This document shows, one piece after another, positions 16,005-24,627 of a stretch of 39,986 nt of DNA. Location: positions 1 to 39,986 of the forward strand of contig NZ_SMLC01000061.1 of the NCBI RefSeq assembly GCF_004349245.1. The letters are read 5' to 3'. How positions within the stretch are numbered: the first letter of the stretch is position 1; each line of letters starts with the position of its first letter. This DNA comes from Actinomadura sp. 6K520. Its GTDB lineage: Bacteria; Actinomycetota; Actinomycetes; Streptosporangiales; Streptosporangiaceae. The position numbers were made by a program, and so were the translations under genes. The notes under the pieces were generated by a model. That model was not told the origin of the DNA, searched no databases, and saw nothing but the letters and a program-made list of their open reading frames with translations.

Positions 16005-16211
16005 GGGCCTCCTCCCGGATCCTGCCCATGCCTACCCAGCCATAGGCTGAAGATAAACCTGTGCGTCGATGCAAATTTCGCGGATTCTTGCGTCCGTGGT
16101 GTTGTGCTTCGGCGGACACCGGTCGAACAGGTGCTTACGGGCGTCTTACGGCTCCCGTGTCATATCTGGAACCGCGGGGGCGCGCCGCGCCCCGACCAGG
16201 AGGGGGACCCT

Positions 16212-16865
16212 GTGCGTGTGCTAGTCGTCGAGGACGAGCGCGTGCTCGCCGACGCGATCGCCACCGGCCTGCGCAGGGAGGCGCTGGCCGTGGACGTCGC
16301 CTACGACGGCGCGGGTGCGCTGGAGCGCGCCGGCGTCAACGACTACGACGTCATCGTGCTGGACCGCGACCTGCCCAAGGTCCACGGCGACGACGTCTGC
16401 AAGCAGCTCGTCGCGCAGCGCTACCCGGCGCGGATCATCATGCTCACCGCGGCGGGCGAGCTCGACGACCGCGTCGAGGGCCTGTCCATCGGCGCGGACG
16501 ACTACCTGGCCAAGCCGTTCGCGTTCGCCGAGCTGATCGCCCGCGTGCGGGCCCTCGGCCGCCGCGCCGCCGCGCCGCTGCCGCCGGTGCTGGAGCGCGC
16601 CGGGATCACGCTCGACCCGGCGCGCCGCGACGTCGCCCGCGACGGCCGCCCGGTCGAGCTGACCCGCAAGGAGTTCGCGGTGCTGGAGGTGCTGCTGAGC
16701 GCGGACGGCGCCGTCGTCAGCTCCGAGCACCTCCTCGAGAAGGCGTGGGACGAGCACATCGACCCGTTCACCAACGTCGTGCGGGTCACGATGATGACGC
16801 TGCGCAAGAAGCTCGGCGACCCGCCGGTCATCGAGACCGTGCCCGGCGTGGGGTACCGGCTGTGA
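16212..16865 (+). CDS. OmpR/PhoB-family response regulator
   Basis: This 217-residue regulator has a receiver domain (1-115) and a winged-helix DNA-binding domain (about 125-217). The acidic pocket is E7, D8 and the phospho-acceptor Asp51 in VLDRDLPKVHG. The switch residue is Thr79 in MLTA, and Lys101 is in LAKPF. The C-terminal domain shows the usual LTRKEFAVLEVLL and NVVRVTMMTLRKKLGDP, ending in VPGVGYRL. Start GTG 16212 has AGGAGG seven bases upstream. The stop overlaps the kinase start as GTGA. It should be phosphorylated by the kinase encoded next. Its regulon cannot be inferred. Confidence 0.95.
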   Translation: MRVLVVEDERVLADAIATGLRREALAVDVAYDGAGALERAGVNDYDVIVLDRDLPKVHGDDVCKQLVAQRYPARIIMLTAAGELDDRVEGLSIGADDYLAKPFAFAELIARVRALGRRAAAPLPPVLERAGITLDPARRDVARDGRPVELTRKEFAVLEVLLSADGAVVSSEHLLEKAWDEHIDPFTNVVRVTMMTLRKKLGDPPVIETVPGVGYRL

Positions 16866-18325
16866 ACGCCGGGCCCGTACCGCCCGGCGGCCCTGACGAG
16901 CCGTCCGCGGGCTCGGACGCGACTCCCGGGGGGCCGGACCAGGGGCAGGGGCCGGGCTCGCGTGACGGGCAGCCGCACGCCGCCCAGCAGCCGGGCACGG
17001 GCGGGCCGGGCACGGGCGGGCCGCACACCGGACAGCCGGGGGCGCCGGGCGAGGACGAGGGGCAGGCCACCCAGCCGACCGCCGTCCCGGGCGGCCGCCG
17101 CGGCGGCCGGTGGCGGCGGCCCGGCCCGCAGCAGGTGCCGCACCGGGTGCCGCCGCAGTACCCGGCCCCGGCCACCGGCGGCGGATGGCCTCGCGACGGC
17201 GGGTCGTTCACCGACCTGAAGGCGCTGCCCGGCCGGATGAGCGTCCGGCTGCGCCTCACCCTGCTGTACGGGCTGCTGTTCTTCATGGCCGGGGCGCTGC
17301 TGCTGTTCGTGATGACGGTGCTGATGGCCAACATCCTCGGCAACGTCCAGGTGATCGGGTTCGGCATCTCCGAAGCCGAGGCCGCCGAGCTGAAACGCCA
17401 GTTCGTCGAGCAGACGATGAAGCAGCTGCTCGGACGGTCGCTGCTCGCCCTCGCCGGGGTCGGGATCATCACGCTGGTGCTCGGCTGGTTCGTCGCCGAC
17501 CGCGCGCTCAGCCCGCTGCAGCGGGTCACCACCACGGCGCGCAGGCTGTCGGAGAGCACGCTGCACGAGCGGATCGCGCTGGAGGGCCCCGACGACGAGA
17601 TCAAGGAGCTGGCCGACACCTTCGACGCGATGCTGGAGCGGCTCGGGCAGGCGTTCGACTCGCAGCGCCGGTTCGTCGCCAACGCCTCGCACGAACTGCG
17701 CACGCCCCTCGCGATCAACCGGACGCTGCTGGAGGTCGCGCTCGGCGACCCGGAGGTGTCGGACGACCTGCGCGCCGTCGGCCGGACCCTGCTGGCGACC
17801 AACGCCCGGCACGAACGGCTCATCGAGGGCCTGCTGCTGCTGGCCCGCAGCGAGCGGGAGCTGACCACCCGCACGCCGGTCGACCTTGCCGAGGTGGCCG
17901 CCACGGTGCTGGAGCACTCGGCGCGCCGTGACCACGACAACGACGTGTCCGTCCACCCGGAGCTGACGCCCGGGACGGCGCTCGGCGACCCGGTGCTGCT
18001 GGAGCATCTGGTGTCCAACCTGGTCGAGAACGCGATGAAGCACAACGAGGCGGACGGCGGCGAGCTGTGGATCCGCACCGGCATGCTGGAGGGCTACGCC
18101 ACCGTGCAGGTCGAGAACACCGGTCCGGCCGTCCCCGCCTACGAGGTGGAGCGGCTGTTCGAGCCGTTCCGGCGGCTGAACGCCGACCGGGTCGAGTCGG
18201 CGAAGGGCGCCGGCCTCGGGCTGTCGATCGTCCGGTCGGTGGTGCTGGCGCACCGGGGCGCCGTCTACGCCGCGCCCCGCCCCGGCGGCGGGCTGATCGT
18301 CACCGTCCGCCTCCCACCCGGCTGA
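16862..18325 (+). CDS. Sensor histidine kinase
   Basis: This 487-residue partner of the response regulator starts at GTG 16862 within its stop. The first ~120 residues are an unusually long cytoplasmic Pro/Gly/Gln-rich region. TM1 (about 130-153) and TM2 (about 190-212) bracket an extracytoplasmic loop of only ~35 residues, followed by a HAMP linker. The phospho-acceptor is His277 in NASHELRTPLAINRTLLE. The ATPase domain has the N box NLVENAMKHNEADG, a G box in FEPFRRLN, and KGAGLGLSIVRSVVLAHRGA. The small sensor loop suggests sensing at or within the membrane rather than binding a large ligand. The proline-rich N-terminus is an extra feature that might bind another protein. Confidence 0.93.
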   Translation: MNAGPVPPGGPDEPSAGSDATPGGPDQGQGPGSRDGQPHAAQQPGTGGPGTGGPHTGQPGAPGEDEGQATQPTAVPGGRRGGRWRRPGPQQVPHRVPPQYPAPATGGGWPRDGGSFTDLKALPGRMSVRLRLTLLYGLLFFMAGALLLFVMTVLMANILGNVQVIGFGISEAEAAELKRQFVEQTMKQLLGRSLLALAGVGIITLVLGWFVADRALSPLQRVTTTARRLSESTLHERIALEGPDDEIKELADTFDAMLERLGQAFDSQRRFVANASHELRTPLAINRTLLEVALGDPEVSDDLRAVGRTLLATNARHERLIEGLLLLARSERELTTRTPVDLAEVAATVLEHSARRDHDNDVSVHPELTPGTALGDPVLLEHLVSNLVENAMKHNEADGGELWIRTGMLEGYATVQVENTGPAVPAYEVERLFEPFRRLNADRVESAKGAGLGLSIVRSVVLAHRGAVYAAPRPGGGLIVTVRLPPG

Positions 18326-18360
18326 GCGCCCGTCCCGCGCCGCCCCGCGCGCCCCGGCGG

Positions 18361-21162
18361 CTACTTGAGTGCGGCGGTGGCCACGGTCGGGTAGCCGTTG
18401 TAGTTCATCTCCAGCCCGACGTACCTGTCGCTCCGCGCGACGGCCGCGTGGCCGTCGTTGAGGAGGGGGATGAGGGCCATGTCGTCCAGGGCCAGCTTCT
18501 CGGCCTCTTTGAAGAGGCGGGTCCGGGTGCCGGCCGCCGGGTCGCCTAGGGCCTCGGAGATGATGGCGTCGAACCGGGTGTTCTTCCAGCCCGAGTAGTT
18601 GAAGTAGGAGTTCCCGCCGGTGGCGACGACGTCACCTCCCAGCAGCGGCCACAGCATCGAGTAGGCGCCGGGGTAGTCGGGGCCCCAGGCGAAGACGGCG
18701 AGGCCGGAGGCGTCCTTCGACACGAGCGTGTCGCGGAACTCCTCGAAGTCCGCCAGCGGGGTCGCCTTCATCTCGACCTTCCACCCGAGCGTCGACTGGA
18801 GTTGCTGCCGGACCGTCTCGGCCAGGCTCGTGTACAGGGGCGACTCCCGGAAGTACAGGTTCACCTCGGTGTCCGGCCCGGCTCCGGCCCGCCCGGCGAG
18901 CTCCTTGGCCTTCGCCGGGTCCGGCCTGTCGCACGACGGGCACGGGCCGGGCTCTCCGAAACCGGGGATCACCGCGGGGACGATGCCGTGCGCGGGTTCG
19001 GGGACCCCGCCCAGCAGCTCGCTCAGCCTGGCGCGGTCGATGGCGTAGGAGACCGCCTGCCTCGCCTCCGCGGACTTCATCGGTCCCCGGGCGGTGAGCG
19101 GCACGAGCATCCGGGTGAACGGCCCGGCACGGGTGACCAGCTCTTTCCCGGCCGCCGCGGAGGGCTCGGTCGGCGAGACGGCGGACCAGTCGACCTCACC
19201 GGCGGTGTAGGCCGCGCGTCCCTTGGCCTGGTCGTCGCTGAAGACGACCTCGACGCCGTCGAACTTCGTCTTGCCGAACGCCCAGTCGTCGTTGCGCACG
19301 AGCGTCGCGCTCGTGTCCGGCCTGTGCGTCTCCAGCTTGAACGGGCCGTTCCCCACGGGACGGATGTTGTAGGTCTTGTTGTCGGGCTTCCCGGCCTCCT
19401 CGGGGGCGGGCATGAACGCGGGTTCGGCGAGCCGGGCGGCGAAGTCGCAGTTGGGGGAGGTCAGCGTGATGTCGAGCAGGCGGCCGGACACGGCCTGGAC
19501 ACCGGACAGCTCCGCCGCCTTGCCGTCCGCGACGTCGGAGAAGCCCTGGATGTCGGTCATCAGGTAGGACCCGCCGCCGGTCTGCTCCGCCGCGCTCCTG
19601 GCCCAGCCGCGGGCGAACGCCCGCGCGTCGACCGGCTCGCCGTTGCTGAACGTCGTGCCCTCCCTGATGGTGATCTTCCATCGCCGGCACGTCCCGTCCG
19701 GCGTGATCCGGGTGGCGAGGCGGTTGTGCACGGAGCCGTCCGCGCCGAGCCGGGTCAGGCCGGTGAACAGCTGCTCGACGAGGAACCGCTCGGTGCCGCC
19801 GCCGGCGTGCGCCGGATCGATCTCGTCGCCCGGGGTGGTGGGCGACGTGACCGCCATCCGGAACGTGCCGCCCGTCCGGCCGGCCGGGGTCGTCCTCGGG
19901 TCGGGGCCGCCGTCCCCCCGGTCGAGCTGGACGGCGATCACGGTGCCGACGAGTACCAGGGCGACCAGCGCGGCGCCGCCCGCGCTCGCCAGGACGCCGA
20001 TGCCCGGCCTGCCCGGCCCGCCGCCGCCCCCACCGGGGCCGGTGTCCGCGGTGCGGAAGGGCGGCCCGGACGGCCCCGACGGCCAGGTCGGGGGAGTCTG
20101 CGCGCCACCCGGCGGGGCCGGTGCCGGCCACGGGACCTGCCCGCCCGGCGGTGGGGGACCGGGAACCGGCAGACCCGGCTGGGGTGTCGAGGGCGTGTGC
20201 GGTGGCCGGGGGTGCGGCGCGGGTTGCGGTGCCGCGGCCTGGGCGCGCAGCCGCGCCGTCTCGGTGGCCGCCGTCGCGGCGCCCTGCGTCAGGATCGCGG
20301 CGTCCTCGCCGTCCGCTGCGTCCTGCGGGGCGCCCGGCCGCGGCAGGCTCCCCGCGAGGTCCAGCAGGTGCGCCAGGACGTGCTGGGAAGCCGGGCGGAG
20401 CGCCGGGTCCTTGCTGAGGCAGTTCGCCACGATCCCGCGCAGCGGCTCCTCCAGGTCCCCGAGGTCCGGGGGCAGGTTGAGGATGCGGTGCATGACGGCG
20501 GGGATGGAGTCCTGCCCGAACGCGGGGCGCCCGCCGGCCGCGTAGACCATCGTGGCGCCCCACGCCCACACGTCGGCCGCCGGGCCGACCGGCGCGCCGG
20601 AGATCTGCTCGGGCGCCATGTAGGCGGGGGTGCCGACGGCCGTGCTCGACATCGTGCCCGTGGCGTCCAGCGCCCGCGCGATGCCGAAGTCGATCACCCG
20701 CGGGCCGTCCGGGGGCAGCAGCACGTTCGCGGGCTTGAAGTCGCGGTGCACGACGCCCGCCTGGTGGATGGCGGTGAGCGCCGTCATCGTGCCGATCGCC
20801 AGCCGGTCCAGGCCGGCGCCGCGGCGCGGGCCGTCGGCGGCCAGCACCTCCGACAGCGACGGCCCCTCGATGTACTCGCTGACGATGTAGGGGCGGTCGC
20901 CCGCCACGTCGGAGTCCAGGACGCGGGCCGTGCAGAACGCCGACACCCGCTTGGCCACCGCGACCTCGGCCGCGAACCGGGCCCTGGCCTTCGGGTCGCC
21001 GCTGAAGCGCGCGTGCAGCAGCTTCACGGCGACCCGGTGGCCGGGCTCGTCCTCCCCGAGGAAGACGGCGCCCTGACCGCCCTCCCCGAGGAGGCCGGTC
21101 AGGCGGTAGGCGCCGAGGCGGGACGGATCACCCGCCCGAAGAGGGGTGACCGCCGCCGTCAC
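18361..21162 (-). CDS. Ser/Thr protein kinase fused to an oligopeptide-binding (SBP_bac_5) domain
   Basis: This 933-residue single-pass receptor kinase has an N-terminal Hanks-type kinase domain (about 18-270). Its landmarks are the Gly-rich loop GEGGQG at 26-31, Lys47 in VAVKLLH, HRDFKPAN at 139-146, DFG at 158-160 and APE at 183-185, so it should be active. A Pro/Gly-rich linker leads to a membrane helix at about 388-412. Residues 432-933 form a whole DppA/OppA-type solute-binding domain. It starts GGTFRMAVTSP and contains FTGLTRLGADGSVHNRLATR, GTTFSNGEPVDARAFARGW, RPVGNGPFKLE and ARQAVSYAIDRARL. The sequence implies an extracellular ligand, perhaps a peptide, that controls an intracellular kinase. 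The start is GTG 21162, overlapping the previous stop by GTGA. No ABC permease is nearby. Confidence 0.92.
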   Translation of the reverse strand: MTAAVTPLRAGDPSRLGAYRLTGLLGEGGQGAVFLGEDEPGHRVAVKLLHARFSGDPKARARFAAEVAVAKRVSAFCTARVLDSDVAGDRPYIVSEYIEGPSLSEVLAADGPRRGAGLDRLAIGTMTALTAIHQAGVVHRDFKPANVLLPPDGPRVIDFGIARALDATGTMSSTAVGTPAYMAPEQISGAPVGPAADVWAWGATMVYAAGGRPAFGQDSIPAVMHRILNLPPDLGDLEEPLRGIVANCLSKDPALRPASQHVLAHLLDLAGSLPRPGAPQDAADGEDAAILTQGAATAATETARLRAQAAAPQPAPHPRPPHTPSTPQPGLPVPGPPPPGGQVPWPAPAPPGGAQTPPTWPSGPSGPPFRTADTGPGGGGGGPGRPGIGVLASAGGAALVALVLVGTVIAVQLDRGDGGPDPRTTPAGRTGGTFRMAVTSPTTPGDEIDPAHAGGGTERFLVEQLFTGLTRLGADGSVHNRLATRITPDGTCRRWKITIREGTTFSNGEPVDARAFARGWARSAAEQTGGGSYLMTDIQGFSDVADGKAAELSGVQAVSGRLLDITLTSPNCDFAARLAEPAFMPAPEEAGKPDNKTYNIRPVGNGPFKLETHRPDTSATLVRNDDWAFGKTKFDGVEVVFSDDQAKGRAAYTAGEVDWSAVSPTEPSAAAGKELVTRAGPFTRMLVPLTARGPMKSAEARQAVSYAIDRARLSELLGGVPEPAHGIVPAVIPGFGEPGPCPSCDRPDPAKAKELAGRAGAGPDTEVNLYFRESPLYTSLAETVRQQLQSTLGWKVEMKATPLADFEEFRDTLVSKDASGLAVFAWGPDYPGAYSMLWPLLGGDVVATGGNSYFNYSGWKNTRFDAIISEALGDPAAGTRTRLFKEAEKLALDDMALIPLLNDGHAAVARSDRYVGLEMNYNGYPTVATAALK

Positions 21163-22862
21163 TTGCGGACGGTTCCGTAGGCGCCGGCCGTCGGGTCAGA
21201 GCGGTTCTGTCGCCACTCCCACCGCAGCGTCTCCTCGGACCCCTGCTGGGTGAAGGTGATGTACCCGGCCGCGCACTCGCTCGGGTTCATCCCCGCCATC
21301 GGGGTCTCCTGGTACTCGACCTTCTCGCTGGTCCGGTCACCGGACAGCAGCGTCAGCCTCGTGTAGCAGTTGTCCTGCGCGCCCGACGGGTAGGTGTACC
21401 GGGCGGTGCCACTCGTGTAGAGCAGCGCGAACCGGGCCTGGAAGTTCTGGCGGCCCGAGTCGGCGCTCGGCTGGTTCCCGTCGCCCTCGTACACGCCGAG
21501 GAGCCCGCTCCGGGAGGTGATTCCCGGGGTCGGCACGCGCGGGGTGTAGGTGGTCGGCGGCGGGAACGGGTCGGGATCGGGGTCCGTGCCGCTGTCGCTG
21601 TTCGCGATGACGACCACCGCCACGATCGCGATGATCGTGATCAGCGCCAGCACCCCGCAGCCGATGGCGATGATCGGCCCGGCGGAACTGGACTGCTTCG
21701 GCGCCCCGTACTGCGGCCCGGGCGGGACCGGCGGCCGCGGCGCCCCGGGGTGGGGCATCCCCATCTGCTGCCCCATCTGCTGCGGGGGCGGAGTCGTCGG
21801 ACCCGGGTGCGGCCCGCCCTGGTACATCGGCATCGGCGGCGGCGTGATCGGCTGCGGGGGCGGCGTCGTCGGCCCCTGCGGCGGCGGGCCCTGGTGCATC
21901 GGCATCGGCGGCGGCGTGATCTGCTGCTGCGGCCGGGCCTGCGGAGCCGGCGGCACCGGAGGCGGCGGCGGAAGCTGCGAGGCGATCCGCGTGCCCTGGT
22001 TGAGGAGCTCCTCCCCGCCGGCCTGGCCGGCCGGCGCGGCGCCGACGTGCCCCAGCAGGTTCAGCAGGAGCTGCGGCGCCGGCGGGCGCAGGCCCGCGTC
22101 CTTGGACAGGCACTGCCCGATCAGGTCGCGCAGCGGGCCCGGTGGCAGCGCCGACAGGTCCGGCTCCTCGTTGAGGATGCGGTTGATGATGACCGGCAGC
22201 GTGTCCGCCTCGAAGGGCGACTGCCCGGTGGCGGCGAACACCATCGTCGCGGCCCAGGCGAAGATGTCCACGGCCGGGGTGAGCGGCGCCCCGGTGAGCT
22301 GCTCGGGCGCCAGGTAGCCGGGGGTGCCGACCACCATGCCGGTGGCGGTCACCGCGCTCTCCTGCGAGTTGACCGTCCGCGCGATGCCGAAGTCGACGAC
22401 GCGGGGGCCGTCCGCGGCCAGCATGACGTTGTTGGGCTTGAAGTCGCGGTGCACGATCCCGGCCTCGTGGATGGCCGCGAGCGCGGTCACCGTGCCGATC
22501 GCGAGCCGCTCCAGCTCGGCGGGGCTGCGCGGCCCGTCGTGCGCCACCACGTCGTGCAGTGACGGCCCGTCGATGAACTCGCTGACGACGTACGGCTGGT
22601 CGCCGTGGACGTCGGCCTCGAGGACCCGGGCCGTGCAGAAGGGCTCGACCTTCTGCGCCGCACTCACCTCGCGGGTGAATCGGGCGCGCGCCGCCGGATC
22701 GTTCGCCATCTGCGCGTGCAGCAGCTTGACCGCGACGTACTCGCCTCCCGGCGCCTTGCCGAGGAAGACGGCGCCCTGACCCCCGGCGCCCAGCCGTCCG
22801 ACGACTTCGTACTGTCCCAGTGCCCTAGGATCGCCCGGCTCCAGCGGAGCGGCATCCGGCAT
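21159..22862 (-). CDS. Transmembrane Ser/Thr protein kinase with novel extracellular domain
   Basis: This 567-residue kinase is the first gene of a two-kinase operon. The kinase domain (about 17-270) has the loop GAGGQG, Lys46 in VAVKLLH, HRD at 138-140, DFG at 157-159 and APE, and is closely similar to the downstream kinase. A Pro/Met/Gln-rich linker (about 296-392), including a duplicated 24-residue unit, leads to a membrane helix at about 395-421. The extracellular part (about 445-567) is roughly 120 residues with two cysteines (in QDNCYTRL and NPSECAAGY). It is not a PASTA domain, and I do not recognise it. The ATG at 22862 has GGAGGG upstream. The kinase domains suggest recent duplication, with divergence of the sensor parts. 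Confidence 0.92.
   Translation of the reverse strand: MPDAAPLEPGDPRALGQYEVVGRLGAGGQGAVFLGKAPGGEYVAVKLLHAQMANDPAARARFTREVSAAQKVEPFCTARVLEADVHGDQPYVVSEFIDGPSLHDVVAHDGPRSPAELERLAIGTVTALAAIHEAGIVHRDFKPNNVMLAADGPRVVDFGIARTVNSQESAVTATGMVVGTPGYLAPEQLTGAPLTPAVDIFAWAATMVFAATGQSPFEADTLPVIINRILNEEPDLSALPPGPLRDLIGQCLSKDAGLRPPAPQLLLNLLGHVGAAPAGQAGGEELLNQGTRIASQLPPPPPVPPAPQARPQQQITPPPMPMHQGPPPQGPTTPPPQPITPPPMPMYQGGPHPGPTTPPPQQMGQQMGMPHPGAPRPPVPPGPQYGAPKQSSSAGPIIAIGCGVLALITIIAIVAVVVIANSDSGTDPDPDPFPPPTTYTPRVPTPGITSRSGLLGVYEGDGNQPSADSGRQNFQARFALLYTSGTARYTYPSGAQDNCYTRLTLLSGDRTSEKVEYQETPMAGMNPSECAAGYITFTQQGSEETLRWEWRQNRSDPTAGAYGTVRK
21780..21923 (-). repeat. Two 72-bp in-frame repeats in the kinase linker
   Basis: Units 21780-21851 and 21852-21923 share most bases and encode two copies of a 24-residue Pro-rich unit containing ITPPPMPM and PTTPPPQ. 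This is internal duplication of the cytoplasmic linker. The length may vary between strains. Confidence 0.8.
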
Positions 22863-23367
22863 CTGACCCTCCAGTGACCCGCAGTGATGTCCCGCGATAG
22901 TGTGCGCCGGACCCCGTCGAGAGGCCATCCGCCGGCATCCGCCGGGCTGACCCCGCAGGGGGTCCGCCCCCATCCTCAGGCGGGCACGATATCGCGTTAG
23001 TTCAGACGTTTCACCGAAGCGTCTGGTTCGACGGCCGGGCAGCCGGATCGGGCCGTCTCGCCGCGCCGGGCCGGTCGGCGCGCGTTAGCGCCCGGGGACC
23101 GATATGATCCCCGCCGCCGCGGGAGTCTCCGGCGGGTGTTCCGGTGGCGCTCGCCGCCGTGACAGCCGCCGGTCATGTGACGGAAGACACATTCCGAGGA
23201 AGAGATCCGGGTGACAGCGGTCACTCGTGGGAACGGTCGCGCCTTGTGTGTCACAGGTCACCAACCGTGACAGAATTTCCCGCCCGGATCGGGCACAAGA
23301 ACGGCCCCCCGAGCGTTAGATCCGCGCGACGGGGCGCATAAAGCACTGAGGGGGATGGAGATAGAAG
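22863..23367. other. 505-bp divergent promoter region with repeated GTGACAG words
   Basis: No credible gene is present. The region separates the kinase operon from DUF4193. GTGACAG occurs at 23159-23165, 23211-23217 and 23267-23273. The middle copy belongs to the inverted repeat GTGAC-AGCG-GTCAC (23211-23224). The last is part of a wider inverted repeat, TGTCAC (23249-23254) / GTGACA (23267-23272), with a further GTCAC between. Such clustering suggests an operator set for one regulator upstream of DUF4193; the regulator is unknown. Confidence 0.45.
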
Positions 23368-23664
23368 ATGGCGACCGACTACGACAGCCCAAGAAAGACC
23401 GACGACGACCTGAGCGAGGACAGCCTCCAGGAGCTCCAGGCCCGGCGCGCCGACAAGGCGGCCAGCATCATCGATGAGGACCTGGACGCCGGCGAGGTCG
23501 CCGAGCTGCCCGGCGCCGACCTGTCGAACGAGGAGCTCACCTTCCGGGTGGTTCCGCGGCAGGCCGACGAGTTCACCTGCACGCGCTGCTTCCTCGTGCA
23601 CCACCGCAGCCAGCTGGCCACGGAGAAGAACGGCCAGCCGGTCTGCCGCGAGTGCGCCGCCTGA
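23368..23664 (+). CDS. DUF4193 protein (actinobacterial, zinc-ribbon-like)
   Basis: This 98-residue protein matches the DUF4193 family. It has an acidic N-terminal half (DDDLSEDSLQELQARR; DEDLDAGEVAELPGADL) and a C-terminal CTRCFLVHHRSQLA...CRECAA block. The CxxC...CxxC arrangement suggests a bound metal, probably zinc. The family is restricted to Actinobacteria. Its mycobacterial member is Rv2699c, next to dut. RbpA, another small actinobacterial protein, binds RNA polymerase, but I see no sequence reason to assign that role here. The ATG at 23368 follows a weak GGAG. The gene is 16 bases from the next one, so the two are probably co-transcribed. Confidence 0.9.
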   Translation: MATDYDSPRKTDDDLSEDSLQELQARRADKAASIIDEDLDAGEVAELPGADLSNEELTFRVVPRQADEFTCTRCFLVHHRSQLATEKNGQPVCRECAA

Positions 23665-23680
23665 CCGGGAGCGGCCGCAG

Positions 23681-24496
23681 GTGTCGGGCGAGATCGAGAA
23701 GCGTCAGGACGACGTGGAGCCGGCGCACGGCGACGGCTCCACGGAGCTCGGCGAGCTGATCGGACGGCTCACCGGCGACGAGGACATGGACCGCGAGACC
23801 CGCGGCCGCCTGCTGGGGCGACTGGCCAGGCTGCTCGGCCAGCACGCCCGCAAGGTGGGCGCCGCGGGTGTCGCACGCGGCCGGTGGCTCGGCGACCTGC
23901 TCGTCGAGGCCGTGCCGCACATCCCGATCCGCGATCTCGAGACGCTCCAGGCCCACCATCCCGGCCTGCTGGGCGAGGAGCTCGCCGACAAGCTCGTCAA
24001 AGTGGCCGGAAACGGCACCACCGCGGTCGGCGCGGCCGGTGGCGCGCTGGCCGCCGTCCAGTTCACCGCCCCGCCGCTGCTGCTGACGGCGCCCGCCCAG
24101 CTCGCCGCCGAGACCCTGGTGATCGCGGCCATCGAGGTCAAGATGATCGCGGAGCTGCACGAGGTCTACGGCGTCCGTGTCGAGGGCAGCGGCACCGCAC
24201 GCGGAGCGGCGTTCGTGACGTCCTGGGCACGGCAGCGCGGTATCAACCCCCTGGAGACCACATCGCTGACCAGTGCCCTGGGGACGGCCTCCAAGGCGGC
24301 ACTGCGCAAACGGATGCTGCGCACCTTCGGCCGCAGCCTCGGCACGATGGGCCCCTTCCTCACCGGCGCCGCCGCCGGCGCGGCCCTCAACCGGTCGGCG
24401 ACCAGAGCCCTGGCCCTGAAGGTCCGCAACGACCTCCGGGAAACCGTCGGCGTCCCCCTCCCGCGCCCAGGTCACCAGCACCCACCGTTGTACTGA
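23681..24496 (+). CDS. Hypothetical protein with hydrophobic Ala-rich core
   Basis: This 271-residue protein starts at GTG 23681 with GGGAG nine bases upstream. A hydrophilic N-terminus (about 1-60) is followed by Leu/Arg helices (RGRLLGRLARLLGQHARKVG). A long moderately hydrophobic stretch (about 110-165: VGAAGGALAAVQF, PPLLLTAPAQLAAETLVIAAIEVKMIAELHEVYG) follows, and later a second (MGPFLTGAAAGAALNRSATRAL). The pattern resembles EcsC-like membrane-associated proteins. I am not sure of that, and no catalytic motif is visible. It follows DUF4193 closely and ends just before a very strong hairpin, so the two genes probably form one transcription unit. Confidence 0.75.
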   Translation: MSGEIEKRQDDVEPAHGDGSTELGELIGRLTGDEDMDRETRGRLLGRLARLLGQHARKVGAAGVARGRWLGDLLVEAVPHIPIRDLETLQAHHPGLLGEELADKLVKVAGNGTTAVGAAGGALAAVQFTAPPLLLTAPAQLAAETLVIAAIEVKMIAELHEVYGVRVEGSGTARGAAFVTSWARQRGINPLETTSLTSALGTASKAALRKRMLRTFGRSLGTMGPFLTGAAAGAALNRSATRALALKVRNDLRETVGVPLPRPGHQHPPLY

Positions 24497-24532
24497 TCGC
24501 AGGAGCGACCCGTTGTGCTCGCTGTGACGCCG

Positions 24533-24577
24533 AGGGCCCGGTGGGGCGACGCGGATCGCGTCGCCCCACCGGGCCCT
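24533..24577. terminator. 21-bp perfect stem, 3-base loop
   Basis: Bases 24533-24553 pair with 24557-24577 without mismatch. The stem is AGGGCCCGGTGGGGCGACGC plus G, with loop GAT. There is no T-run, but GC-rich hairpins without a T-tract are common at actinobacterial gene ends. It lies 36 bases after the hypothetical gene. Confidence 0.8.
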
Positions 24578-24627
24578 TGCACGTTGTGTGCAGGAAACCG
24601 AGCCCCGCACGCGAGCGCGTCACCTGA

